A stretch of DNA of 16,242 nt, taken from positions 1-16,242 of the forward strand of contig DASQXE010000100.1 of assembly GCA_035639875.1 (NCBI GenBank), in the 5' to 3' direction. Positions 1-7,865 of this stretch are shown here, in pieces (position 1 is the first letter of the stretch; each line of letters starts with the position of its first letter). The notes beneath the pieces are model-generated. The model was not told where the DNA came from. It worked only from the letters and a program-made list of their open reading frames with translations, and did no database searches. Origin of the DNA: JAIBJP01 sp035639875 (lineage in GTDB: Bacteria > Actinomycetota > Thermoleophilia > Gaiellales > Gaiellaceae). The translations under genes and the position numbers were made by a program.

Positions 1-525
1 GCCGAGACGATCAAGTCCCATCACAACGTCGGCGGCCTTCCCGACGTGATGGACCTCGAGCTCGTCGAGCCGCTACGCATGCTGTTCAAGGACGAGGTGC
101 GCCGCGTCGGCGAGGAGCTAGGCCTCCCGGAGGACATGGTCTGGCGGCATCCGTTCCCGGGACCCGGGCTCGCAATCCGCATCATCGGGGAGGTCACGGA
201 GGAGCGGCTCGAGATCCTGCGCCAGGCGGACGCCATCCTGCTCGAAGAGGTTCGCCGCGCGGGGCTCTACCGCGAGCTCTGGCAGTGCTTCGCCGTGCTC
301 CCGGCGATACGTTCGGTTGGCGTGCAAGGCGACTCGCGGACGTACGCCTACCCGATCGTCATCCGCGCAGTGACTTCGGAGGACGCGATGACCGCGGATT
401 GGGCGCGCCTTCCGTACGACCTCCTGGAAACGATCGCGAGCCGAATCATCAACGAGCTCCCCGCGGTCAACCGAGTAGCGCTCGACCTCTCCTCGAAGCC
501 GCCGGCGACGATCGAGTGGGAGTGA
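1..525 (+). CDS. guaA: GMP synthase (glutamine-hydrolysing), C-terminal part, 5' truncated by window
   Basis: The last 174 residues of GMP synthetase, which aminates XMP to GMP using glutamine and ATP in cytosolic purine synthesis. The reading frame is open from base 1, so the amidotransferase domain and most of the ATP-pyrophosphatase domain lie upstream of the window. Visible family blocks are IKSHHNVGGLP near the start, LVEPLRMLFKDEVR, the W-RHPFPGPGLAIRI block, and the typical C-terminus KPPATIEWE, which belongs to the dimerisation domain that completes the XMP site. The stop is TGA. No partner gene overlaps it. A GC-rich hairpin region follows before the MFS gene. Identification is close to certain from these motifs. 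Confidence 0.97.
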   Translation, partial: AETIKSHHNVGGLPDVMDLELVEPLRMLFKDEVRRVGEELGLPEDMVWRHPFPGPGLAIRIIGEVTEERLEILRQADAILLEEVRRAGLYRELWQCFAVLPAIRSVGVQGDSRTYAYPIVIRAVTSEDAMTADWARLPYDLLETIASRIINELPAVNRVALDLSSKPPATIEWE

Positions 526-541
526 AAGCCGGCGGCCTCCA

Positions 542-576
542 CCGACGCCGGTAGGCCCAAGCCGGCGGGGGTCTTT
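542..576 (+). terminator. candidate terminator after guaA
   Basis: CGCCGG at 546-551 pairs with CCGGCG at 562-567, followed by a G run and a short TCTTT. A competing hairpin pairs GGCCT (534-538) and ACCG (541-544) with CGGT (549-552) and AGGCC (553-557). The 10-bp word AAGCCGGCGG occurs at 526-535 and again at 559-568, flanking the structure. The weak U-tract makes this tentative. Confidence 0.4.
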
Positions 577-593
577 CGACCGTGACCGCGCGA

Positions 594-599
594 TAGGCT
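594..599 (+). promoter_or_regulatory. -10-like box TAGGCT for the MFS gene
   Basis: TAGGCT (TANNNT type) lies 8 nt before the GTG start at 608. No separate Shine-Dalgarno is spaced properly, because the GGAG at 604-607 abuts the start codon. This arrangement would give a leaderless or nearly leaderless transcript. No clear -35 is seen. Confidence 0.4.
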
Positions 600-607
600 C
601 GCCGGAG

Positions 608-1753
608 GTGAGCCGCTACCGCTGGACGATCCTCGCGCTCGGGACGGGCGCCCAGGCCGCGTACTCGGCCGTCTTCCTCGGAATCCCGGTGCTCGCGCCC
701 GCGCTACGGGCCGAGTACGGGCTCTCCCTGCCGGAGGTCGGACTCGTCATCGCCACGGCGAACCTCGGTTCGATCCTCTCCCTGCTCGCGTGGGGACTGC
801 TGGCAGACAGAGTCGGGGAGCGCGCCGTCCTTGCCGGTGGTTTGACGGGAGCGTCGGTCGCGCTCTGCGGGGCAGCTTTCGCGCCGGCCTTCGGAACACT
901 CGTCGCGGCCCTCACCATCGCGGGAGCCCTTGGCGCGAGCGTCAACGCGGCGAGCGGACGAGCCGTCATGGGCTGGTTCAGCGCGCGGCAGCGCGGCTTC
1001 GCCCTTGGAATCCGGCAGACATCCGTCCCCATCGGCGGGCTCGTCGTCGCGCTCGGACTTCCGCCGATCGCCGACGCCTGGGGCGTACGCGGCGGGCTCG
1101 TCGCGCTGGCCTGCGGCTGCTTCTCGGCCGCGCTGGCGGGCGCCGTCGGTCTGCGGGAGGCTCCGCCGAGCGAGGAGGAGCTCGCCGTGGGGCGCCCGCT
1201 CCGGGACGCGCGCATGTGGCGCCTCTCGGTCGGGAGCGCGCTTGTCATCGCCGCCCAAGCGAGCATCCTCGGCTTCGTCGTCCTCTTCCTCCACGGCGAG
1301 CGGGGCCTCTCGACGGCGGCCGCAGGCGGCGTCTTCGCGTTGATGCAGCTCGTCGGCGCCGCATTGCGCGTCGGGGCAGGTCGCTGGTCGGACCGGGTCC
1401 GCGCGCGGATCGCGCCACTTCGCCGGCTCGCGGTCGGCCTCGCGGTCGCTCTCGCCGCCACCGCCGCTCTCGTCGGCGCGCCTCTCCTGCTGCTCCTCCC
1501 GGCGCTCGTCATCGCCGGGGCTCTCTCGCTCTCCTGGAACGGCCTGTCGTTCACCGCGGCCGCCGAGTTGGCCGGTAGAGCCCGAAGCGGCGCGGCGATC
1601 GGCTTCCAGCAGACCGCCCTCTCCGTCTCCTACGCGGCGACCGCGCCCGTCTTCGCCGCTGTCGTCGACGCCGCCTCGTGGCGCGTGGGCTTCTTCCTCG
1701 CCGCGCTCATGCCCCTCGCCGGGGCGGGCGTCTTGCGGCGCCTCCCCGTCTAG
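608..1753 (+). CDS. Major facilitator superfamily transporter
   Basis: A 381-residue, very hydrophobic protein with the length and spacing of a 12-helix MFS permease of the inner membrane. After TM2 comes GLLADRVGER (about residues 62-71), the cytoplasmic loop signature G-x-x-x-D-R-x-G-R/E of the superfamily. A second loop with GAGRWSDRVRAR lies at the equivalent place in the C-terminal half (about 255-266). The substrate cannot be told from sequence. Efflux of small molecules or uptake of organic acids are both possible. The GTG start is chosen because the protein begins a few residues before the first helix. The TAG stop shares the palindrome CTAG with the stop of the convergent ferritin-like gene. 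Confidence 0.88.
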   Translation: MSRYRWTILALGTGAQAAYSAVFLGIPVLAPALRAEYGLSLPEVGLVIATANLGSILSLLAWGLLADRVGERAVLAGGLTGASVALCGAAFAPAFGTLVAALTIAGALGASVNAASGRAVMGWFSARQRGFALGIRQTSVPIGGLVVALGLPPIADAWGVRGGLVALACGCFSAALAGAVGLREAPPSEEELAVGRPLRDARMWRLSVGSALVIAAQASILGFVVLFLHGERGLSTAAAGGVFALMQLVGAALRVGAGRWSDRVRARIAPLRRLAVGLAVALAATAALVGAPLLLLLPALVIAGALSLSWNGLSFTAAAELAGRARSGAAIGFQQTALSVSYAATAPVFAAVVDAASWRVGFFLAALMPLAGAGVLRRLPV

Positions 1754-2064
1754 TCGAGTTCCTCTTCGGCTTCCTCGCCGTGCTCGACGATGTCGCCTTT
1801 CTTGAACAGGACGTCTTGGAGCACCGTGCGCCATTTCGGCTTGCGCCGTGCGAGGAACTCGAGGTTCATGGCGAAGTGCTTGAACTCCTCCTGCTGGGCG
1901 TTTTCCATGATCGCCCGCGCCTCGCGGTCTGCCTCGAGAGCCAGGCGCTGCTCGTACCAATCGATCGCCTCCGCCTCCTCGATGAGCGACACGCATATGC
2001 GCGCGAACGTGCGCACCTCTTCGGGCAGCTCGCCCGGCGGCTCGTGGTATTGCTCGAACGGCAT
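1750..2064 (-). CDS. Encapsulated-ferritin-like (EncFtn family) protein, apparently without targeting tail
   Basis: A 104-residue two-helix ferritin-like protein. Helix 1 carries S-L-x-E-E-A-E-A-I-D-W-Y (residues 26-37) and helix 2 carries QQEEFKH (57-63). These align with the EELEAVDWY and EEKEH blocks of encapsulated ferritins. The family's iron ligands correspond here to E30, E60 and H63, so a ferroxidase centre formed between subunits is plausible. The start YHEPPGEL also fits the family. Encapsulin cargo versions end in a short peptide of the GSLGIGSL/LTVGSL kind. This one ends in an acidic tail (EEAEEELD), and no shell gene is in the window. The ATG has a strong AGGAGG 3 nt upstream. 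It may act as a free iron-oxidising protein; that is inference. Confidence 0.82.
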   Translation of the reverse strand: MPFEQYHEPPGELPEEVRTFARICVSLIEEAEAIDWYEQRLALEADREARAIMENAQQEEFKHFAMNLEFLARRKPKWRTVLQDVLFKKGDIVEHGEEAEEELD

Positions 2065-2066
2065 GG

Positions 2067-2074
2067 TCCTCCTC
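2067..2074 (-). promoter_or_regulatory. Strong Shine-Dalgarno for the EncFtn-like gene
   Basis: On the minus strand GAGGAGGA ends 2 nt before the ATG at 2064, so the core AGGAGG ends 3 nt before it. It is one of the few clear ribosome binding sites in the window. It shows this gene has a real 5' leader, unlike several neighbours. Confidence 0.65.
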
Positions 2075-2096
2075 GGTCTCGTGCGCTGACCGCGAA

Positions 2097-2106
2097 ACGC
2101 TAGCCT
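2097..2106. promoter_or_regulatory. Overlapping divergent -10-like boxes, EncFtn-like/PAP2
   Basis: The sequence ACGCTAGCCT reads TAGCCT on plus (2101-2106), 7 nt before the PAP2 ATG. It reads TAGCGT on minus (2102-2097), about 32 nt before the EncFtn-like ATG. The two boxes share the TA at 2101-2102 inside the palindrome GCTAGC. Predicted outcome: a leaderless PAP2 message and a short-leader EncFtn-like message. No clear -35 on either side. Confidence 0.4.
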
Positions 2107-2113
2107 CCCTCGG

Positions 2114-3067
2114 ATGAACGTGGTCGCGTTGGCCGAGCGGGCGCGTCGTCGTCTCGCCCTTCGGCGCCTGCTCGTCTGGGGCGTCCCGCTTCTCTATCTC
2201 GCTGTGCTCGCGCTCTTCATCGCACGAGAGGGAATCCCGCTCTCGCGCGACACGCTCGTCATGTGGATCCTGCTGGGCCTCCTCGCTCTGTCAGTCACGA
2301 ACTTCCGCCGCTGGGCAAGCGGCGTCGTCTTCGAATGGCTGCCGTTCCTCGTCATCCTGTGGCTGTACGACCTCCTGCGTGGACAGGCGGACGGCCTTCT
2401 CTTTCGGACGCACGTCTACCCGCAGCTCGATGCCGAGAAGTTCGTGTTCGGCGGGACGGAGCCGACCGTCTGGCTGCAGAACCACCTGTGGCACGGCGGA
2501 TTCGACCTGCGCTGGTGGGACTTCGGCTCGTGGTTCGTGTACGTGAGCTACTTCCTCGGGACGTACATCGTCGCCGGCGCCCTGTGGTTCTTCGCCCACG
2601 AGCACTTTCGGCGCTACGTCGCCACGGTCTCCCTCCTCGCGCTCATGGGCTTCACCACATACGCGATCTTCCCGGCCGCGCCGCCCTGGATGGCGAGCGA
2701 GCTAGGGGCGATGGAGCCGACGACGAGGTCGATCGGGATCATCTGGAGCCACATTCCGATCGCACATTTCAACGATCTGTTCGAGAAGGGCTCGCAATAC
2801 GCAAACTCGGTCGCCGCGGTGCCTTCGTTGCACGCGGCCTACACGCTTCTCATCGCCCTGTCGCTCTGGCGTTTCGCTCCGTGGTGGGGCCGCGTGCTTC
2901 TCACTCTCTATCCGTGGGCGATGGCCTTCGCCCTCGTCTACACGTCGGAGCACTACTTCGTCGACATCCTGCTCGGCTGGATCTATTGCGTCGTCGCCTA
3001 TCTCGTCGTCAACCGCGTCGCCCAGCGGATCTCTGCGCGGGGGACGGAGCCGGCGGTCGCTACCTGA
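2114..3067 (+). CDS. PAP2-family integral membrane phosphatase/phosphotransferase
   Basis: A 317-residue multi-pass membrane protein with about six or seven hydrophobic helices. It carries the PAP2 acid-phosphatase active-site blocks: P237-S-L-H240-A and S278-E-H280-Y-F-V-D284. H240 matches the proton donor, H280 the nucleophile, and D284 its partner. The block TYAIFPAAPPWMA (about residues 182-194) is typical of the subgroup related to inositol-phosphorylceramide synthases (AUR1-like) in actinobacteria. Likely activity is dephosphorylation of, or head-group transfer on, a lipid phosphate at the outer face of the membrane. The exact substrate is unknown. The start is the ATG right after the first candidate -10. 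The 3' end overlaps the convergent acylphosphatase gene by 8 bp. Confidence 0.86.
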   Translation: MNVVALAERARRRLALRRLLVWGVPLLYLAVLALFIAREGIPLSRDTLVMWILLGLLALSVTNFRRWASGVVFEWLPFLVILWLYDLLRGQADGLLFRTHVYPQLDAEKFVFGGTEPTVWLQNHLWHGGFDLRWWDFGSWFVYVSYFLGTYIVAGALWFFAHEHFRRYVATVSLLALMGFTTYAIFPAAPPWMASELGAMEPTTRSIGIIWSHIPIAHFNDLFEKGSQYANSVAAVPSLHAAYTLLIALSLWRFAPWWGRVLLTLYPWAMAFALVYTSEHYFVDILLGWIYCVVAYLVVNRVAQRISARGTEPAVAT

Positions 3068-3326
3068 TCTCGAAGCCGCGCAGGCCCTCCGGCTCTTCCT
3101 CGCTGACGTCCACTCGCTCGACGCGGGCACTCCCGGGACCCCCGCGCGCGAACTCGACGACGCGCGCGACGGCTTCGGGCTCGCCCTCGAGGACGGCCTC
3201 GACAGTTCCCTCCCACGTGTTCCTCGCCCAGCCCGCGACCCCCTGTCTCTCGGCGAGACGCTGCAGCGAGTCGCGGAAGAAGACACCCTGGACGCGTCCG
3301 TGGATGACGAGCCGGCGCCGCACCAC
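3060..3326 (-). CDS. acyP: Acylphosphatase
   Basis: An 88-residue protein of the usual acylphosphatase size, which hydrolyses carboxyl-phosphate bonds such as acetyl phosphate and 1,3-bisphosphoglycerate in the cytosol. The signature GRVQGVFFRDS lies at 10-20 and contains catalytic R18. The second block, GWARNTWEGTVEAV, contains N36, the other catalytic residue. The C-terminus GLRGFEIR is the usual last strand. The first of two adjacent GTG codons (3326) gives the normal MVRRR start. The gene is convergent with the PAP2 gene (8 bp overlap) and divergent from the UDG-like gene with 17 bp between the start codons. Confidence 0.93.
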   Translation of the reverse strand: MVRRRLVIHGRVQGVFFRDSLQRLAERQGVAGWARNTWEGTVEAVLEGEPEAVARVVEFARGGPGSARVERVDVSEEEPEGLRGFEIR

Positions 3327-3343
3327 GCGCGTAGGCTAGCCAG
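3327..3343. promoter_or_regulatory. Symmetric bidirectional promoter candidate, acyP/UDG
   Basis: The whole intergenic space is 17 bp: 5 bp, then TAGGCTA (3332-3338), then 5 bp. On plus the box is TAGGCT followed by 6 nt and GTG (3344). On minus it is TAGCCT followed by 6 nt and GTG (3326). Neither gene has room for a Shine-Dalgarno, so both messages would be leaderless with starts 18 bp apart. Confidence 0.5.
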
Positions 3344-3910
3344 GTGCGCGCGAGCGAGTTCGTGACGCGCTTGGCTGCGGCGCAGATCGGCGAGACGTAC
3401 AACTTCTATCGCCACGGGGAGCGCGCCGGCCTCCGGCGCGAGCGCCTTGTCGACTACCTCGAGACGCGGCGGAACGCGCCGTTCTTGCTCGTGGGGGAGG
3501 CGGCGGGTTATCGCGGCGCGCGCGTCAGCGGCGTTCCCTTCACGTCGGAGCGCCAGCTCACTGGCTCCGGGCCGACGGAGCCAAGCGCGACGATCGTCCA
3601 CCGCGTGCTCGCCGAGCTGGGGCTTGAGGAGGTAGTCCTCCTCTGGAACCTCGTGCCGACGCACCCGCACGTCCCCGGTCGTCCGAACTCCAACCGGCCG
3701 CCCACGCGCGCCGAGGTCGCGACAGGCCGCCCCTTCCTCGGCGAGCTGGCGTGCGGGCGAACCGTTCTCGCGGTCGGAAGGCTGGCCGCGGGTGAGCTCG
3801 GTGCCCCGTATGTGCGCCACCCTTCGCACGGGGGCTCGGCGGCCTTTCGGGACGGATTGCTACAATCGGCGCTCGGCGGACAGCAGGTCCGCCGCTTTTC
3901 TGTCCAATGA
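3344..3910 (+). CDS. Uracil-DNA glycosylase superfamily protein
   Basis: A 188-residue protein with the layout of the uracil-DNA glycosylase fold. Motif A-like VGEAAGYRG is at 50-58 and the C-terminal loop HPSHGG at 159-164. A central block reads WNLVPTHPHVPGRPNSNRPPT (101-121). Proteins of this fold remove uracil or other deaminated bases from DNA in base excision repair. Only one cysteine (C137) is present, so it cannot carry the 4Fe-4S cluster of family 4 and 5 enzymes. It therefore belongs to another branch, and its real substrate is uncertain. The GTG start at 3344 is set by the short divergent promoter region. The stop overlaps the rplM start as ATGA, and its last 15 or so codons also hold the rplM promoter and leader hairpin. 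Confidence 0.75.
   Translation: MRASEFVTRLAAAQIGETYNFYRHGERAGLRRERLVDYLETRRNAPFLLVGEAAGYRGARVSGVPFTSERQLTGSGPTEPSATIVHRVLAELGLEEVVLLWNLVPTHPHVPGRPNSNRPPTRAEVATGRPFLGELACGRTVLAVGRLAAGELGAPYVRHPSHGGSAAFRDGLLQSALGGQQVRRFSVQ
3858..3866 (+). promoter_or_regulatory. Extended -10 promoter for rplM
   Basis: TGCTACAAT has TG-N followed by TACAAT, one base from the TATAAT consensus. It is an extended -10 box inside the end of the UDG-like gene, 40 nt before the rplM ATG. No good -35 is visible, as is common for extended -10 promoters. Confidence 0.55.
3874..3894 (+). promoter_or_regulatory. rplM leader hairpin
   Basis: A perfect 8-bp stem, CGGCGGAC (3874-3881) with GTCCGCCG (3887-3894), closed by the loop AGCAG and followed by CTTTTCTG. 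It sits 12 nt before the rplM ATG, in the short leader made from the TACAAT promoter. It could be an attenuator or an autoregulatory binding site of L13, or a terminator for the UDG-like transcript. No Shine-Dalgarno lies between hairpin and ATG. Confidence 0.5.
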
Positions 3911-4335
3911 AGACCTACTCCGCCAAGCCAAAGGAGCTCGAGCAGCGCTGGTACATCGTCGACGCCGAGGGGCAGACGCTCGGCCGTCTGGCGACGCGTG
4001 TCGCCGACACTTTGCGCGGCAAGCAAAAGGCTCAATTCACGCCGCACATCGACACGGGCGATTTCGTCGTCGTCGTCAACGCGGAGAAGATTGCAGTGAC
4101 GGGCAAGAAGCGGGAAGACAAGATCTATTACCGCCACTCTGGCTATCCCGGCGGCTTGCGCGAGCGCACGCTCGGCGAGGAGCTCGAGCGACGCCCCACC
4201 GAAGTCCTCCGCAAAGCCGTCAAGGGCATGCTTCCGCGCAACCGCCTCGCCCGACGGCAGTTGACGAAGCTGAAGATCTACGCGGGCCCGGACCACCCGC
4301 ACGAGGCCCAGAACCCGACCCCTCTTCCGGACTGA
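3907..4335 (+). CDS. rplM: 50S ribosomal protein L13
   Basis: A 142-residue protein, the normal length for L13, an early-assembling large-subunit protein that binds 23S rRNA. Conserved stretches run its full length: MKTYSAKP start, WYIVDAEGQTLGRLAT, TPHIDTGDFVVVVNAEKIAVTG, RRPTEVLRKAVKGMLPRN, and the LKIYAGPDHPHEAQ block near the end. The ATG overlaps the stop of the UDG-like gene by the sequence ATGA. It has no recognisable Shine-Dalgarno, because a hairpin and a T-rich stretch occupy that place. rpsI follows after 4 nt, the universal L13-S9 pairing. Confidence 0.98.
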   Translation: MKTYSAKPKELEQRWYIVDAEGQTLGRLATRVADTLRGKQKAQFTPHIDTGDFVVVVNAEKIAVTGKKREDKIYYRHSGYPGGLRERTLGEELERRPTEVLRKAVKGMLPRNRLARRQLTKLKIYAGPDHPHEAQNPTPLPD

Positions 4336-4339
4336 TCTG

Positions 4340-4735
4340 ATGGCCGAACTCGCCCAATACCGGGGTACCGGTAAGCGGAAGACCTCCGTGGCACGGGTGA
4401 TCCTCCGCCCCGGCGACGGCGCCACGTGGATCAACGGCCGCACGATCGAGGAGTACTTCCCGCGCCAGGCTCTCCGCACGACGGCGACCGCGCCGCTCCG
4501 CGTGGCGGGCGTCGAGGGGCGATTCGACATCCGCGCGCGCCTGCAGGGCGGAGGGCCGACCGGGCAGGCTGGAGCCCTGCGGCACGGGATCGCGCGTGCC
4601 CTCGTCGAGGCTGATCCTGAGCTGCGCACGGTCCTCAAGCGCGAGGGGTTCCTCACGCGCGACGCGCGGATCGTGGAGCGCAAGAAGGCCGGCCTGCACA
4701 AGGCGCGCAAGGCGCCGCAGTTCTCCAAGCGCTGA
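4340..4735 (+). CDS. rpsI: 30S ribosomal protein S9
   Basis: A 131-residue S9, a small-subunit protein whose C-terminal tail reaches the P-site tRNA. Motifs are YRGTGKRKTSVARV at 7-20, GGGPTGQAGALRHGIARAL in the middle, FLTRDARIVERKKAGLHKARKAPQFSKR region at the end. The terminal Lys-Arg needed to contact tRNA is intact. The gene is translated right after rplM. Its TGA stop overlaps the proposed CTG start of glmM (sequence CTGA), so glmM translation is probably coupled to it. Confidence 0.98.
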   Translation: MAELAQYRGTGKRKTSVARVILRPGDGATWINGRTIEEYFPRQALRTTATAPLRVAGVEGRFDIRARLQGGGPTGQAGALRHGIARALVEADPELRTVLKREGFLTRDARIVERKKAGLHKARKAPQFSKR

Positions 4736-5988
4736 GACGCTACTTCGGCACGGACGGCGTCAGAGGCGTCGTCGGCGCGGATCTGACCGACGGGCTCGTC
4801 GAGCGCCTAGGGCGTGCATTCGGCCGGTGGGGCGCGCGCGAGGTCTTGGTCGGGCGCGACACGAGGGCATCCGGCGTCCGCCTCGAGGAGGCGCTCACGC
4901 GGGGCCTTGTGGAGGCGGGGTGTGACGTGGTTCGGGCGGGCGTGCTTCCGACTCCTGCGGTTGCATTGCTGGCCGGGGATGCCCACGGCTCGGTCATCTC
5001 GGCGTCGCACAACCCGCCCGAGTACAACGGCGTGAAGTTCTTCGCGCAACGCGGACGCAAGCTGACGGACGAGGAAGAAGAGGCGATCGAACAGCTGCTC
5101 GACGCACCCGCGACCGACGGCGGCCGCGTGCGTGACGAAGATGACGCGGGCGAGCGTTACCTCGCCCTCGTTACGAGTCGCTTCGGCGCCCGTCTGGAGG
5201 GACTTCGGGTCGTGCTCGATTGCGCCAACGGCGCCCTGTATGCGATCGCGCCTGCCGCTTTTCGTCGTCTCGATGCCCACGTTGCCATCATAGGCAACAA
5301 CCCGGACGGCACGAACATCAACGTGGGGTGCGGAGCCACCGACCTTTCCTTGCTGCGGGAGACGGTGTGCGGCGGCGAGTTCGACCTCGGAATCGCGTTC
5401 GACGGAGACGGCGATCGCGTGCTGGCAGTGGATGGCGCGGGCAACGACGTGGATGGCGACCAGATCATCGCCGTGCTTGCTCTTCACCTCGGCGTCGACC
5501 TCGTCGCGGTTACGCAAATGACGAACCTCGGCTTCCACCGCCTGATGGAACAGCGCGGAATCAGGGTCCTAACCACCGATGTCGGTGACCGCTACGTGCT
5601 GGAGGCGCTGCGCCGTGAGAGAGGGGTGCTCGGCGGCGAGCAATCGGGCCACATCCTCTACCTCGAGGGTCATCCGACCGGCGACGGTCTCGTCGGGGCG
5701 CTACTCCTCTGCCGGGCGGTCGTCGAAAGCGGAGGCACGCTCGCCGAGCTCGGCGCCCAGATGCCGAAGTTGCCCCAGGCCAAGACCGATGTCGCAGTGC
5801 GATCGAAGGAGATCCCGGCTGATCTCCGAAGGCGGATAGATGAGCTTGCTCGAGATGGCCGTGTGGTCGTTCGACCGTCCGGAACCGAGCCCGTGGTGCG
5901 CGTCCTCGCCGAGGCGGAAACCGAGGAAGAGGCCGCCGACCTCTGTGGTAGGATCGCGGCTCTCGTCTCGCGAGAGCTCGGTTCCTAG
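4732..5988 (+). CDS. glmM: Phosphoglucosamine mutase, probable CTG start
   Basis: Interconverts glucosamine-6-phosphate and glucosamine-1-phosphate on the way to UDP-GlcNAc and peptidoglycan. Counting from CTG at 4732 the protein has 418 residues, a little short for the family (about 445). Key sites are all present: N-terminal RRYFGTDGVRG (2-12), the phosphoserine loop S90-A-S92-H-N with S92 as the phospho-acceptor, metal loop D224-G-D-G-D228-R, sugar loop GGEQSGH (301-307), and phosphate loop RPSGTEP (381-387). No ATG, GTG or TTG lies in frame between an upstream stop (4618-4620) and 4846. The TTG at 4846 would delete the invariant N-terminal block. CTG at 4732, overlapping the rpsI stop as CTGA, restores it exactly. 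Confidence 0.93.
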   Translation: MRRYFGTDGVRGVVGADLTDGLVERLGRAFGRWGAREVLVGRDTRASGVRLEEALTRGLVEAGCDVVRAGVLPTPAVALLAGDAHGSVISASHNPPEYNGVKFFAQRGRKLTDEEEEAIEQLLDAPATDGGRVRDEDDAGERYLALVTSRFGARLEGLRVVLDCANGALYAIAPAAFRRLDAHVAIIGNNPDGTNINVGCGATDLSLLRETVCGGEFDLGIAFDGDGDRVLAVDGAGNDVDGDQIIAVLALHLGVDLVAVTQMTNLGFHRLMEQRGIRVLTTDVGDRYVLEALRRERGVLGGEQSGHILYLEGHPTGDGLVGALLLCRAVVESGGTLAELGAQMPKLPQAKTDVAVRSKEIPADLRRRIDELARDGRVVVRPSGTEPVVRVLAEAETEEEAADLCGRIAALVSRELGS

Positions 5989-6006
5989 CCGGGGTTTTAT
6001 GTTTTT
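5977..6006 (+). terminator. weak terminator or attenuator between glmM and glmS
   Basis: CTCGG (5977-5981) can pair with CCGGG (5989-5993, one G-U), followed by the T-rich tract TTTTATGTTTTT (5995-6006). That tract is striking in such GC-rich DNA. A second hairpin, GCTCTCG (5959-5965) with CGAGAGC (5971-5977), lies just upstream. The same tract contains TATGTT (5998-6003), a possible -10 for glmS, so the role is ambiguous. Confidence 0.3.
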
Positions 6007-6024
6007 CGTGACCCTGTCCAGCGC

Positions 6025-6032
6025 AAAAGGAG
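6025..6032 (+). promoter_or_regulatory. Shine-Dalgarno fixing the glmS GTG start
   Basis: AAAAGGAG ends 6 nt before the GTG at 6039. It confirms the start that places the catalytic cysteine at position 2. Confidence 0.75.
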
Positions 6033-6038
6033 CTGGCC

Positions 6039-7865
<1,827 letters not shown>

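Noticed and set aside
704..1996. Long open frame on minus opposite the MFS gene (430 codons)
   Set aside because: It is antisense to a protein with clear MFS motifs. Its translation is dominated by R, E, G and A from GC-rich shadow codons, with no family motif.
2702..3829. 375-codon open frame on minus across PAP2, acyP and UDG
   Set aside because: It overlaps three well-supported genes and has no recognisable domain.
4846..5988. glmM starting at TTG 4846
   Set aside because: It would remove the invariant RYFGTDGVRG block, whose codons are intact directly upstream in the same frame.
5989..6038. glmS ribozyme
   Set aside because: Only 50 bases separate glmM and glmS, far too short for the ribozyme, and its conserved core is not seen.
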